A stretch of 64,000 nt of DNA from Cutibacterium avidum ATCC 25577 (lineage in GTDB: Bacteria; Actinomycetota; Actinomycetes; Propionibacteriales; Propionibacteriaceae): positions 1,034,877-1,098,876 of the forward strand of contig NZ_JH165054.1 of NCBI RefSeq assembly GCF_000227295.1, given 5' to 3'. Positions 25,223 through 33,316 of the stretch are shown one piece after another. Numbering within the stretch: position 1 is the first letter of the stretch; each line of letters begins with the position of its first letter. A model generated the notes under the pieces. That model was not told where the DNA came from. It ran no database searches and saw only the letters and a list, made by a program, of their open reading frames with translations. Made by a program: the position numbers and the translations under genes.

Positions 25223-26413
25223 TCAGTCCAGGCGCCGAGCAGAGGGTCCCGGACGGGTGACGACAGTCGTCGCTTGGGACGCTTCTTCCGGGTACTCGTC
25301 GCGATACGAGGTGATCCATTTTTCGGCGAACTCCTTCGCCTCCGCGGACGGAACCAACGCCCACACCGAGCCGCCAAAACCAGCACCAAAGGAGGTTGAA
25401 CCAACCGCTCCGAGATCATGCGCGATGCGCGCCAAGACGGCGGTCTGCGGAACCTGGTTGCCAAGAAGATCCTCGGCCGCTCGCTGAGATTCCTGGGCCA
25501 TTCGACCGAACTCCTCGAGGTCGCCACACGATAGCGCCTTGGACGCCTCCGGGATGATCTTTTCGGACTCGGTCAGGAAATGATCCAGGCGTCGGGTGAG
25601 GTCCTCTCGATCCCGCACCACCTCGTAAAGCTTCTCGGCGTCAGGATCAACGGCAAGGACATCGCCGATGACCGCGTCATGACGACCAGTGTTCGAATTC
25701 CACCGACTGACGATCTCCCGAGTTGCCAGGGACGCTGCGTTGTAGAGATCCCGCGCAGCTCCGGTCTTCTCAGCCGCCACCCCAGAAACAATGACGACGA
25801 ACGACATGTCCTCGGGGAACGGGACTCGTCTCTCCAGTCGGATCGGGCAGAAGCGGAATTGCCCGAGTTGACCGTCCTCGCTGCACACCATCGCCGTGTG
25901 GTCCTCTGAGCCGCCAAAAGTTCCCACGCCAGCGGCACCAGCAAGGTTCTTGAAGGTCATGCCGTTCTCGTGGCAGGCCAGGTATCCTGCCAGGTCAACG
26001 TCATCGGTGATGTTGTCTTGCCAAGCAGTGGTATCCGACAGCCCGTTGAAATCGGCCAGACCAAGCACAATCGCGCTGACCAGAGCTGACGAGGAGCTCA
26101 TCCCGCTGGCAAGCGGCAGGTCGGAGGTCAACCGGATCCTCGCCGGGGCCAGGTCTCCAAAATTGGCCGTCAGGCGATCGAGTACGGCCTGGGCGTACCT
26201 GCCCCAATGCCCTGCCGGCAATTTTGGATCGTAGCCAGCTTTCAACGACAACTCACCGGGAGCTGCGTCGGTCGATGCCGTGAGCCCCCTGTCCCCTGGC
26301 TCCACCGAAATTGTAACGCCGCGATCCACTGCGGCCACCAACGTCGACCCACCGGCGTAATCGGTGTGCTTCCCGAGGACCTCGATACGCCCTGGAACGA
26401 ACCACCGCGTCAT
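25223..26413 (-). CDS. GHMP-family sugar kinase, galactokinase-like
   Basis: An ATP-dependent kinase expected to phosphorylate a free sugar at C1. The 396 residues show the three GHMP motifs: GRIEVLGKHTDYAGG near the start (galactokinases usually have GEHTDY, so the Glu is Lys here), the ATP loop PLASGMSSSSAL near 100, and GAGFGGSVWAL near the C terminus. The altered first motif means the substrate may not be galactose. Its ATG overlaps the nucleotidyltransferase stop (ATGA at 26410-26413), indicating tight coupling. With the downstream mutase the set would take a free sugar to sugar 1-phosphate and then to a nucleotide sugar. Confidence 0.82.
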   Translation of the reverse strand: MTRWFVPGRIEVLGKHTDYAGGSTLVAAVDRGVTISVEPGDRGLTASTDAAPGELSLKAGYDPKLPAGHWGRYAQAVLDRLTANFGDLAPARIRLTSDLPLASGMSSSSALVSAIVLGLADFNGLSDTTAWQDNITDDVDLAGYLACHENGMTFKNLAGAAGVGTFGGSEDHTAMVCSEDGQLGQFRFCPIRLERRVPFPEDMSFVVIVSGVAAEKTGAARDLYNAASLATREIVSRWNSNTGRHDAVIGDVLAVDPDAEKLYEVVRDREDLTRRLDHFLTESEKIIPEASKALSCGDLEEFGRMAQESQRAAEDLLGNQVPQTAVLARIAHDLGAVGSTSFGAGFGGSVWALVPSAEAKEFAEKWITSYRDEYPEEASQATTVVTRPGPSARRLD

Positions 26414-27246
26414 AGTTTCACCTCGCGACCACCGAGCGCGTCAACCACCGAGGCGATGTCTCCACGGTTCGACATGTCAAGAACGCCCGCTTCGACGGGA
26501 ACAACGGCAAACCGCTCGCCTTGCTCGACCATCCACCGCACCGCATCGACGATCTCGTACTCACCACGCGCAGACTTCTCGATGGAACGACAGGCTTCGA
26601 AAATTCTCGGGGTAAGCAGGAAGCAGTTCATCGAGACCAACGCGGTCTCCCCAGCAGCGTCAACAACTTCGGGGGCCGGCTTCTCGATGATATCGGTGAG
26701 CTGACCAGAATCGTCAGAATCCAGCAGAGCGAAGGCACGAATACGCTCCGGGTCGATGTTGGACTGATCGATCATGGCACGCTTCGTGAAGCCGAGCGTC
26801 GCAGATGCGGGTACTTCGCGAAGCCTGGCAACAGCGTCCTCGGGGTAGAAATTGTCCGAGTTCACAACAAGGACTCTGTCATCACCGGCGAAGTCCTCGG
26901 CGGCTGCAACCGCATCAGCAGTACCTAGCGGCTGCTCCTGAATCGCATATGTGATCTCGACTCGTGACTTCTCGCAAGAGTCGTAGTAATTGCGAATCAG
27001 ATCGTGCTCCGGACCGATCACCAGACAGAATTGGTCAAACCCGGCATCTGCGAGGGAAGAAATCACATAATCGAGGAACGGACGGCCATCCAGACTGATC
27101 ATTGCCTTGACGCCTGCCTGTGCGGCGCTTGCCTGTTCTGCAGTGAGGGAGACGCCCACAGCGGCCTTGCGCATGCGGGTTCCCAAGCCTCGAGCCATGA
27201 TGACGGCCTTGCGAGGAGCTCGTTGTGTCACGGGATCGTGTGTCAT
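26410..27246 (-). CDS. sugar-1-phosphate nucleotidyltransferase-like protein
   Basis: A 278-residue GT-A-fold nucleotidyltransferase. The nucleotide-binding signature is MARGLGTRMRK, where most relatives have LAGGxGTRL. It is followed by an insertion rich in Ala (about residues 27-47), then KAMISLDGRPFLDYVI, QEQPLGTADAV and the metal-site NSDNFYP. The family joins NTP and sugar 1-phosphate to NDP-sugar and pyrophosphate. The nucleotide and sugar are not readable. It is the first gene of the kinase-mutase operon and overlaps the kinase gene by four bases. It diverges from the membrane protein gene at 27371. Confidence 0.8.
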   Translation of the reverse strand: MTHDPVTQRAPRKAVIMARGLGTRMRKAAVGVSLTAEQASAAQAGVKAMISLDGRPFLDYVISSLADAGFDQFCLVIGPEHDLIRNYYDSCEKSRVEITYAIQEQPLGTADAVAAAEDFAGDDRVLVVNSDNFYPEDAVARLREVPASATLGFTKRAMIDQSNIDPERIRAFALLDSDDSGQLTDIIEKPAPEVVDAAGETALVSMNCFLLTPRIFEACRSIEKSARGEYEIVDAVRWMVEQGERFAVVPVEAGVLDMSNRGDIASVVDALGGREVKL

Positions 27247-27370
27247 GTGAGTAATCCTAGGAATCGTCTCGTTCTCGCACGCAGCTAGGACGGCACACGG
27301 TCACTTCAGGTGATCCTTTCCCATTTCTGCCGGCAGGGTGTCGGGGACACCAATCACGTATCCTCGTGAC

Positions 27371-28240
27371 ATGGCCACCGGTAGCAAGGGCACCTCGGGC
27401 AAGGGCTCGTCAGCTAGCAGACACTCGTCGGCGATAGTCTTCCTCACCATTCTCCTTTTCATCATGAAAGACAGCGCCTTCGATGGGATCATCGGCTTGG
27501 TGCTGTTCGCAACGGTGATCATGTGGATCGTCCAGGCGCAGAAGGACAAGAAAAAACGCAAGACCGGTTGGGATTACGAACACGAATCTGGCTCGGACGA
27601 CCAAGAACTGCGGATCCTGAGTCCTGGTTCCTTGGGGCAGAAGAAGGTCATCGAGCGGCGGCCTCACACATCGGCGAAAGTTACTGACCCGCTGTCGGAC
27701 CTCTCAGCTGACAAGTTGCTCAGCGATTCCTTCACCGCCCTGACCGACGCGCTCTCAGGTATTTCTGACGACTCCGAGAAGCACGACGAACCTGCACGTC
27801 CTCACCCTCATCAGACCCTTCCGACACCGTCGTATTCGCAGTGCTCGTCGCCTCCTGCCCCAGATTCAGGTGAAGACGTCCCCGAATCCTCGGGGATTGA
27901 CAATTACGAACCCCTTCCGTCCGAAGTCGCTGCCCCTCGTTTCGACGCAGCGAGTCTTCCAGCTCCCGACGCACCCTCCGCTCTCCTTGTGCAGGGCGCG
28001 CATCCATCGACATCCCCGAAAACTTCCTCTAATCCCCGGAAGACCTCCTCTACCGCAGGCACGAAATCCCCCAGCAGCCTTGGCACAGCAAAACTCGTCA
28101 AGGATCGTCGTTTTGACGACATGCATCGCGGTTCGGCTGCCATTTCCATGACCCGCGAATCATCGACCATGCCCCTTCATGACGCCTCGGAGGACCACGG
28201 CTCGTGTCTGTCCGCCTCGTCCCTTTTCTCTCAGGACTGA
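27371..28240 (+). CDS. membrane protein of unknown function with long disordered tail
   Basis: About 289 residues and no recognised family. A short Gly/Ser/Lys-rich N-terminus is followed by two closely spaced hydrophobic segments (near residues 20-33 and 38-54), then a basic patch DKKKRKTG. The remaining 230 or so residues are hydrophilic, rich in Ser, Pro, Asp and Thr, and probably unstructured. The segment LSADKLLSDSFTALTDALSG may be a short helix. ATG 27371 is preferred to an in-frame ATG at 27338, because the sequence before it does not look coding. It diverges from the sugar-kinase operon, so it may share a promoter region with it. Confidence 0.6.
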   Translation: MATGSKGTSGKGSSASRHSSAIVFLTILLFIMKDSAFDGIIGLVLFATVIMWIVQAQKDKKKRKTGWDYEHESGSDDQELRILSPGSLGQKKVIERRPHTSAKVTDPLSDLSADKLLSDSFTALTDALSGISDDSEKHDEPARPHPHQTLPTPSYSQCSSPPAPDSGEDVPESSGIDNYEPLPSEVAAPRFDAASLPAPDAPSALLVQGAHPSTSPKTSSNPRKTSSTAGTKSPSSLGTAKLVKDRRFDDMHRGSAAISMTRESSTMPLHDASEDHGSCLSASSLFSQD

Positions 28241-28331
28241 CAACCTTCGACATGTGGCCGATTCTCACTGTGCAGCATGAAAAGTCTCCAGTGCTCCAGG
28301 GGATCTACACGAACCTGCTCCGCCCCTTCTT

Positions 28332-28347
28332 GAGATGACAGTTTTCG
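28332..28347. repeat. 16-base direct repeat, left copy
   Basis: GAGATGACAGTTTTCG, identical to bases 29481-29496 in the same orientation, on the other side of the DUF559 gene. It is also a member of the intergenic TGAC..TTTTCG motif family. Confidence 0.7.
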
Positions 28348-28411
28348 CACCCGCGTCAACCCATCTAGGGCACGCTGCAATGCTCCCAGCTCAAGCACCG
28401 GCAGCCGCGCC

Positions 28412-29293
28412 TCACACCGGGACGAGTACCCCCTGATGTCGACGCCACAATGCTGACCTGATGGTGTCAAGAACCAGCTCCGGAGCTTCGCGGATCATCA
28501 TCGGTGTCACGCGGATGACACGCCACCCAGCCCCCGCCAGGAGCGCATGACGCCGAGCAGTCATCTCGTAATCCCGGGGCTTCCCATGAAAGGTGTAGCC
28601 ATCAACCTCGACGATCACCTTCTCGTGCTTGAACCAGAGATCGGGGAAGAGCACGCGTCCGTTGATCCACAACCTCTCATTCGCCCTCCACCCGTTGACT
28701 CGATACTCGTGCAAGAGCGCATGAAGCTCCCGTTCAGCTACCGACCAGGGTCGATCGAGGAGCTGCCTCAAAACCTCTTTGGTGGTTCCAGGCGACACCT
28801 TACGGGCCAAGCGACGTCGGGCATCTCGGAGCTCCTCAGGACTCACCCATCCTGCGCGGAGGGATGCCGTGGCCGCTTCCCAGTCCCCCCGAAGGGCCAA
28901 CCAGAAGCACGTATAGGCATGAGTCGTCCTGAATCCATTACGGTCGTCAATGATCGACTCGCGTCCGGCTCGGTGAAAACGTAGCCAACTCCTCCTTGGC
29001 AGCCGGGGCATCGCATGCGGGATTATGACGTCGATCTCCGTGACATCAACGTCTCTCATTCCCGCCAAGTAGAGAGCGGCACGCCCGGTGAAGATTGCAT
29101 TTGGTCGCCACAGCATGACGGCCCGCATCCAGGCATCAGGTCGCCGCACTGCATCCGTTGTCATGACGATGCGTGGCAGGGGCCTGATGACCCAACCTTC
29201 TCGTGCGGCTTTACGCGCCTGTCGCGCAACTCGGCCCACTGAACTGATTTTCGCCACGCCACCGCTGGCCTCAAGGATGTCAACTAGTTCCAT
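28412..29293 (-). CDS. DUF559-type endonuclease-like protein with AbiEi-like head
   Basis: A 293-residue protein. The N-terminal 80 or so residues resemble the winged-helix and linker of AbiEi-type antitoxin-like proteins (LEASGGVAKISSVGR...). The C-terminal part carries a Vsr/DUF559-like PD-(D/E)xK fold: FPDLWF, then VIVEVDGYTFHG, then the conserved ALLAGAGWRVIRVTP. Such proteins are common and variable in actinobacteria and their function is unknown; DNA cleavage or repair is inferred only from the fold. No partner toxin gene is adjacent. It is flanked on both sides by a 16-base direct repeat (28332-28347 and 29481-29496). Confidence 0.8.
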   Translation of the reverse strand: MELVDILEASGGVAKISSVGRVARQARKAAREGWVIRPLPRIVMTTDAVRRPDAWMRAVMLWRPNAIFTGRAALYLAGMRDVDVTEIDVIIPHAMPRLPRRSWLRFHRAGRESIIDDRNGFRTTHAYTCFWLALRGDWEAATASLRAGWVSPEELRDARRRLARKVSPGTTKEVLRQLLDRPWSVAERELHALLHEYRVNGWRANERLWINGRVLFPDLWFKHEKVIVEVDGYTFHGKPRDYEMTARRHALLAGAGWRVIRVTPMMIREAPELVLDTIRSALWRRHQGVLVPV

Positions 29294-29344
29294 ATCTTCA
29301 GTTGTCGTTTCCGGGCGGGCGTTTCAGTCATCCAATGTGAAATT

Positions 29345-29383
29345 TGTGGATAACCCTGCGATCGGGATTCGGCGTTATCCACA
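29345..29383. promoter_or_regulatory. two consensus DnaA boxes in inverted orientation
   Basis: TGTGGATAAC at 29345-29354 and GTTATCCACA at 29374-29383 are exact inverted copies, and each contains the E. coli consensus DnaA box TTATCCACA. Whether DnaA binds here is unknown. Confidence 0.45.
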
Positions 29384-29480
29384 GGCATCTTCCCAAGTCG
29401 ACGGCCCGGGCCTCGTCCCGTCCCACCGAAAACCGTCGATCCGAACGTGATGCCTGCACCCCAATGCTCACGGCTCCAGC

Positions 29481-29496
29481 GAGATGACAGTTTTCG
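29481..29496. repeat. 16-base direct repeat, right copy
   Basis: GAGATGACAGTTTTCG, identical to 28332-28347. Confidence 0.7.
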
Positions 29497-29643
29497 TCCG
29501 TGCCCCCCACGGAACCGTGACATTCCGGCAGATCATTTGTCAGGAGTAGACACCCTGCGTCATTCCCGCCACCAGTACTCATTGACGAAAAATCCCGACA
29601 CCCCACCCAGTCCCGTCACCCACCTGCAAAGTAGGCTTGCGGC

Positions 29644-31050
29644 ATGGCAGAGATGCGCATTGAGAAAGACAGCATGGGCGAGGTCGAAGTACCCGCCGAG
29701 CATTACTGGGGCGCCCAGACACAGCGCTCCCTTCACAACTTCGAGATCGGTCGTGACACCTTCGTCTGGGGCCGAGACATGATCCGTGCTCTCGGAACCC
29801 TCAAGAAGTCCGCGGCACTGGCCAACAAGGAACTGGGTGAGCTGCCGGGCGACGTCGCCGACCTCATCGTCCAGGCCGCTGACGAGGTCATCGCCGGAAA
29901 GCTCGATGACGAGTTCCCACTGGTCGTCTTCCAGACCGGTTCGGGCACCCAGTCCAACATGAACACCAACGAGGTCATCAGCAACCGCGCCATCGAGCTG
30001 GCTGGGGGCGAGCGCGGCTCGAAGAAGCCGGTCCACCCGAACGACCACGTCAACCGCGGCCAGTCCTCCAACGACACCTTCCCGACGGCCATGCACATCG
30101 CCGTCGTCTGCGCTCTCAATGAGCGCCTGTACCCCGCCGTCCAGCAGCTTCGCGACACCCTCGACGAGAAGGCCAAGAAATACGACGACGTCGTGATGGT
30201 TGGCCGCACCCACCTGCAGGACGCCACCCCGATCCGGCTCGGCCAGGTCATCAGCGGCTGGGTCGCCCAGATCGACTTCGCCCTCGACGGCATCCGTTAC
30301 GCCGACTCCCGCGCTCGCGAGCTGGCCATCGGCGGCACCGCTGTCGGCACCGGCCTCAACGCTCACCCCGACTTCGGCCCGACCGTCGCCAAGCATGCGA
30401 CCGAGGAGACCGGCATCGAGTTCAAGCAGGCCGACAACCTCTTCGCCGCACTGAGCGCCCACGACGCTCTGGTGCAGGTCTCCGGGTCCCTACGAGTTCT
30501 CGCCGACGCTCTCATGAAGATCGCCAACGACGTTCGCTGGTACGCATCCGGCCCCCGCAACGGCATCGGTGAGCTCCTCATCCCCGAGAACGAGCCCGGC
30601 TCCTCGATCATGCCTGGCAAGGTCAACCCGACCCAGTGCGAGGCCATGACGATGGTCGCCACCCGCGTGTTCGGCAATGACGCGACGGTCGGTTTCGCCG
30701 GTTCTCAGGGCAACTTCCAGCTCAACGTGTTCAAGCCCGTCATGGCTCACGCCTGCCTGGAGTCGATCCGCCTCATCGCCGATTCGTGCATCAGCTTCGA
30801 CAAGCATTGCGCCTACGGCATCGAGCCGAACCCCGACAAGATCAAGGAGAATCTCGACAAGAACCTCATGCAGGTCACGGCTCTCAACCGTCACATCGGT
30901 TACGACCTGGCTTCAAAGATCGCCAAGAACGCGCATCACAAGGGCATCAGCCTGCGTGAGTCCGCTCTGACGATCGGTGGCATGAGCGAGGAGGACTTCG
31001 ACAAGTGGGTCGTTCCCGCCGACATGACTCACCCCAGCGCCGCTGAGTGA
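29644..31050 (+). CDS. fumC: fumarate hydratase, class II
   Basis: Reversible hydration of fumarate to malate, iron-independent, in the TCA cycle and the reductive (propionate-forming) branch. The 468 residues are full length. The superfamily signature [15 protein letters not shown] lies near 320-334, the substrate-site motifs [14 protein letters not shown] and [10 protein letters not shown] are present, and [12 protein letters not shown] carries the H/N active-site region. ATG 29644 matches the family start; the ribosome-binding site is weak. The gene is monocistronic and followed by a canonical terminator at 31072-31116. Confidence 0.97.
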   Translation: MAEMRIEKDSMGEVEVPAEHYWGAQTQRSLHNFEIGRDTFVWGRDMIRALGTLKKSAALANKELGELPGDVADLIVQAADEVIAGKLDDEFPLVVFQTGSGTQSNMNTNEVISNRAIELAGGERGSKKPVHPNDHVNRGQSSNDTFPTAMHIAVVCALNERLYPAVQQLRDTLDEKAKKYDDVVMVGRTHLQDATPIRLGQVISGWVAQIDFALDGIRYADSRARELAIGGTAVGTGLNAHPDFGPTVAKHATEETGIEFKQADNLFAALSAHDALVQVSGSLRVLADALMKIANDVRWYASGPRNGIGELLIPENEPGSSIMPGKVNPTQCEAMTMVATRVFGNDATVGFAGSQGNFQLNVFKPVMAHACLESIRLIADSCISFDKHCAYGIEPNPDKIKENLDKNLMQVTALNRHIGYDLASKIAKNAHHKGISLRESALTIGGMSEEDFDKWVVPADMTHPSAAE

Positions 31051-31071
31051 TTTTCGCCGCCCCAACGACGT

Positions 31072-31116
31072 ATCGGGCCGGTCACTGCATTGACAGTGAC
31101 CGGCCCGATGTTTTTT
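31072..31116 (+). terminator. rho-independent terminator of fumC
   Basis: A 16-bp perfect stem (ATCGGGCCGGTCACTG, 31072-31087, with 31094-31109), a 6-base loop and a run of six T at 31111-31116. It is the most canonical terminator in the window. Confidence 0.92.
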
Positions 31117-31257
31117 ATACACGGCAGGAAAGGGACAGGTGGAGCAAGCGTCCTCAGGGCGCGACGCTGCCCTTGACCGGTCCGAGGGTCCCCATAGGGG
31201 GAACCCCACCGAGGATGGAATCCATGCTGCTGAAGTCCTATCGGCCCCCAGCTGGCA

Positions 31258-32169
31258 TCAGCCCTTGACGGCGCCGGCGGCAAGTCCGGACTGCCAGTAA
31301 CGCTGGAGCACCAGGAACAAAATCACCAGCGGAATGACACCAATGACAGAGGCCAGCATCACGGCACCCTTGTCCGGGGCGAAGTAGGCCATCATGCCGT
31401 AGAGGCCCTGGGTCACCGGCTGCAGACTCTCGTTGGTGATCATCATCAACGGCAATAGGAAGTTGTTCCACGTGGCGACGAAAATGAACAGGAAGATCGT
31501 CACCATGGCAGGAGCCAGCAGGCGCAATACCATCGTGGAGAAGATTCGGAATTCGCCAGCCCCGTCGATGCGAGCAGCCTCTAGAAGCTCAGTCGGAACC
31601 GACGAATCGGCGTAAACGTTGCCGAGGAAGACCCCGAAGGGGCTCACCATCGACGGGATGATCATCGCCCACACGGTATTGACCAGATGCATCTTGATGA
31701 ACAACAGGTAGAGCGGAACGGTGAGCAGTGCCACCGGCATCAGCAGGCCGGTCATGATGACGACGAGCAGCACCCGGCGCCCCGGGAACTGGAACTTTGC
31801 CATCGCATACCCGCAGGCGACAGAAATGATCGTCCCAACAGCACCTGCCACGGTCGAGTAGACCAGCGAGTTGAGGACCCAACGCGGGAACATCCCCTTG
31901 GTCCAGGCCATCAGGGAATGCCAGTTGGTGGCCCAGTTGAACTCGCCGAAGGCGAATCCGGGGGTGCTCACGAGATCGGTGTTGTTCTTGGTTGATGCGA
32001 CGACCAACCAGATGATGGGAAGCAAGAAGTAGCAGGCCACGAAGGCCAGGATCACGAAAGTGATCGTCCTAGCTGTCTTGGAGGGAGCAATGGAGCGCGG
32101 CGGCAGCCCCGCCAGCGACGGACGATAGCGAATGCCGTCCTTGGTGACGGCGGTCTTGTCGTGTGCCAT
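31258..32169 (-). CDS. carbohydrate ABC importer permease, MalG type
   Basis: An inner-membrane subunit of 303 residues with six helices and the conserved EAA loop ELLEAARIDGAGEFRIF, which docks the ATPase. ATG 32169 lies one base beyond the stop of the upstream MalF-type gene, so the two are coupled; the longer frame from 32199 overlaps that gene. No ATPase gene is present in the cluster; such importers commonly share an MsmK-type ATPase encoded elsewhere. The substrate is unknown; the cluster is linked to the divergent LacI at 34860. Confidence 0.9.
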   Translation of the reverse strand: MAHDKTAVTKDGIRYRPSLAGLPPRSIAPSKTARTITFVILAFVACYFLLPIIWLVVASTKNNTDLVSTPGFAFGEFNWATNWHSLMAWTKGMFPRWVLNSLVYSTVAGAVGTIISVACGYAMAKFQFPGRRVLLVVIMTGLLMPVALLTVPLYLLFIKMHLVNTVWAMIIPSMVSPFGVFLGNVYADSSVPTELLEAARIDGAGEFRIFSTMVLRLLAPAMVTIFLFIFVATWNNFLLPLMMITNESLQPVTQGLYGMMAYFAPDKGAVMLASVIGVIPLVILFLVLQRYWQSGLAAGAVKG

Positions 32170-32170
32170 G

Positions 32171-33079
32171 TCAGTCCGCCTTCCTCTGGACGAGGGCATA
32201 GATCATTGCGAGCACTCCAGCAACCAACGCCATCATGATGGACACTGCCGAGGCCGGTCCGGCACCACTCGGGCTGATATTTCCGTTCATGGTGTTGTAG
32301 GCCATCATCATCGGGGTGTAGTCACGCGGCATCCAGGTTGCCACGGTGGCCAGAACCGTCGGCTCGTTGAAGAGCTGGACGGTGCCGATGATCGACAGCA
32401 GGACGGCCAACAGCGCAGCACCGCGAACCATCGGGATCTTGATCTTCGTCATGATCTGCCATCCGGAAGCACCGTCGATGCGAGCTGCCTCGTAGAGATC
32501 CGACGGGATGGCCTGCAAGGCGGCCAAGAAGATGAGCATGTTGTAGCCGGTGAACGTCCACGTCGTCATGTTGGCCATTGAGCCCAGGATGACGTGGGAG
32601 CTCAGCAGACTGAAGCCGAGATGCCCGGCGAACGGGGAGATTTCGGGCAGGTAGAGGTAGGTCCACATGATTGCGCCGACGAGGCCCGGAATCGCGTAGG
32701 GCAGGAAGTAGGAGAGGCGCCAGAATCCGGGATGGCGCACCAAGTGGGAGTCGATGACCAAGGCCAGGAACAGCGCCGCCAGGATCATGATCGGGATCTG
32801 GAAGATTCCGAAGAGCATGACACGACCAATACCGTGCCAGAAGGCCGGATTTGTGCACACCTCCTGGAAGTTCTGCAGACCGACGAATTTCTCCACCGTC
32901 TGGCCGCCACCGAACAGCCCACCGCCTTCGGCAACCTGCTTGTGGAAGCCTGCCCGGATGCTCTCGATGATGGGGGCAATGAACACGATGATGAAGACGA
33001 CGGTGAACGGCAACGCGAAGAGCCAGCCGGTCAGCGCCTCGTGTCTGGCCTTTCGACTGGCCATCGTGGTTGAGGACAT
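32171..33079 (-). CDS. carbohydrate ABC importer permease, MalF type
   Basis: A 302-residue partner permease with six helices, EAA loop DLYEAARIDGASGWQIM near 210, and the typical start (TGWLFALPFTVVFIIVF). It is followed one base later by the MalG-type permease and preceded by a 237-base spacer containing a hairpin (33201-33229) that separates it from the binding-protein gene. This layout usually gives higher expression of the binding protein. Confidence 0.9.
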   Translation of the reverse strand: MSSTTMASRKARHEALTGWLFALPFTVVFIIVFIAPIIESIRAGFHKQVAEGGGLFGGGQTVEKFVGLQNFQEVCTNPAFWHGIGRVMLFGIFQIPIMILAALFLALVIDSHLVRHPGFWRLSYFLPYAIPGLVGAIMWTYLYLPEISPFAGHLGFSLLSSHVILGSMANMTTWTFTGYNMLIFLAALQAIPSDLYEAARIDGASGWQIMTKIKIPMVRGAALLAVLLSIIGTVQLFNEPTVLATVATWMPRDYTPMMMAYNTMNGNISPSGAGPASAVSIMMALVAGVLAMIYALVQRKAD

Positions 33080-33200
33080 GACGTCTCCTGTGAGGAATTG
33101 TCACGGTGTGGATCGTCTCGCACCGTTCGTGAGGTGGCCAATTGCCGACCACCGGGAACCGCGTCCGTGGCGGACCAAAAATGTCTGCTGGGGTGAGGGT

Positions 33201-33246
33201 CGGGGCCTCTTGGAGCTCGAGAGGCCCCGAGCTGACGAAAATCGTC
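33201..33246 (-). terminator. intercistronic hairpin between binding protein and permeases
   Basis: CGGGGCCTC at 33201-33209 pairs with 33221-33229 and the stem can extend inward. Beside it lies TGACGAAAATCGTC (33233-33246). It can act as an attenuator or mRNA-stabilising element, making the binding protein more abundant than the permeases. Confidence 0.6.
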
Positions 33247-33316
33247 CTCCCGATCCGCGCTCGTCATGCGACAGATGGGATCTGGAGCCGGGAATTGATC
33301 CCGACCCCAGTCGACA

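Larger units (their letters stand above)
29294..29643. other. spacer with inverted DnaA-box-like sequences
   Basis: No coding sequence is supported in this 350-base gap. It holds TGTGGATAA at 29345-29353 and TTATCCACA at 29375-29383, forming a 10-base inverted repeat with a 20-base spacer. It also contains the right copy of the 16-base repeat (29481-29496) and a TGACGAAAA motif at 29583. The fumarase promoter should lie in its last part. Confidence 0.5.
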
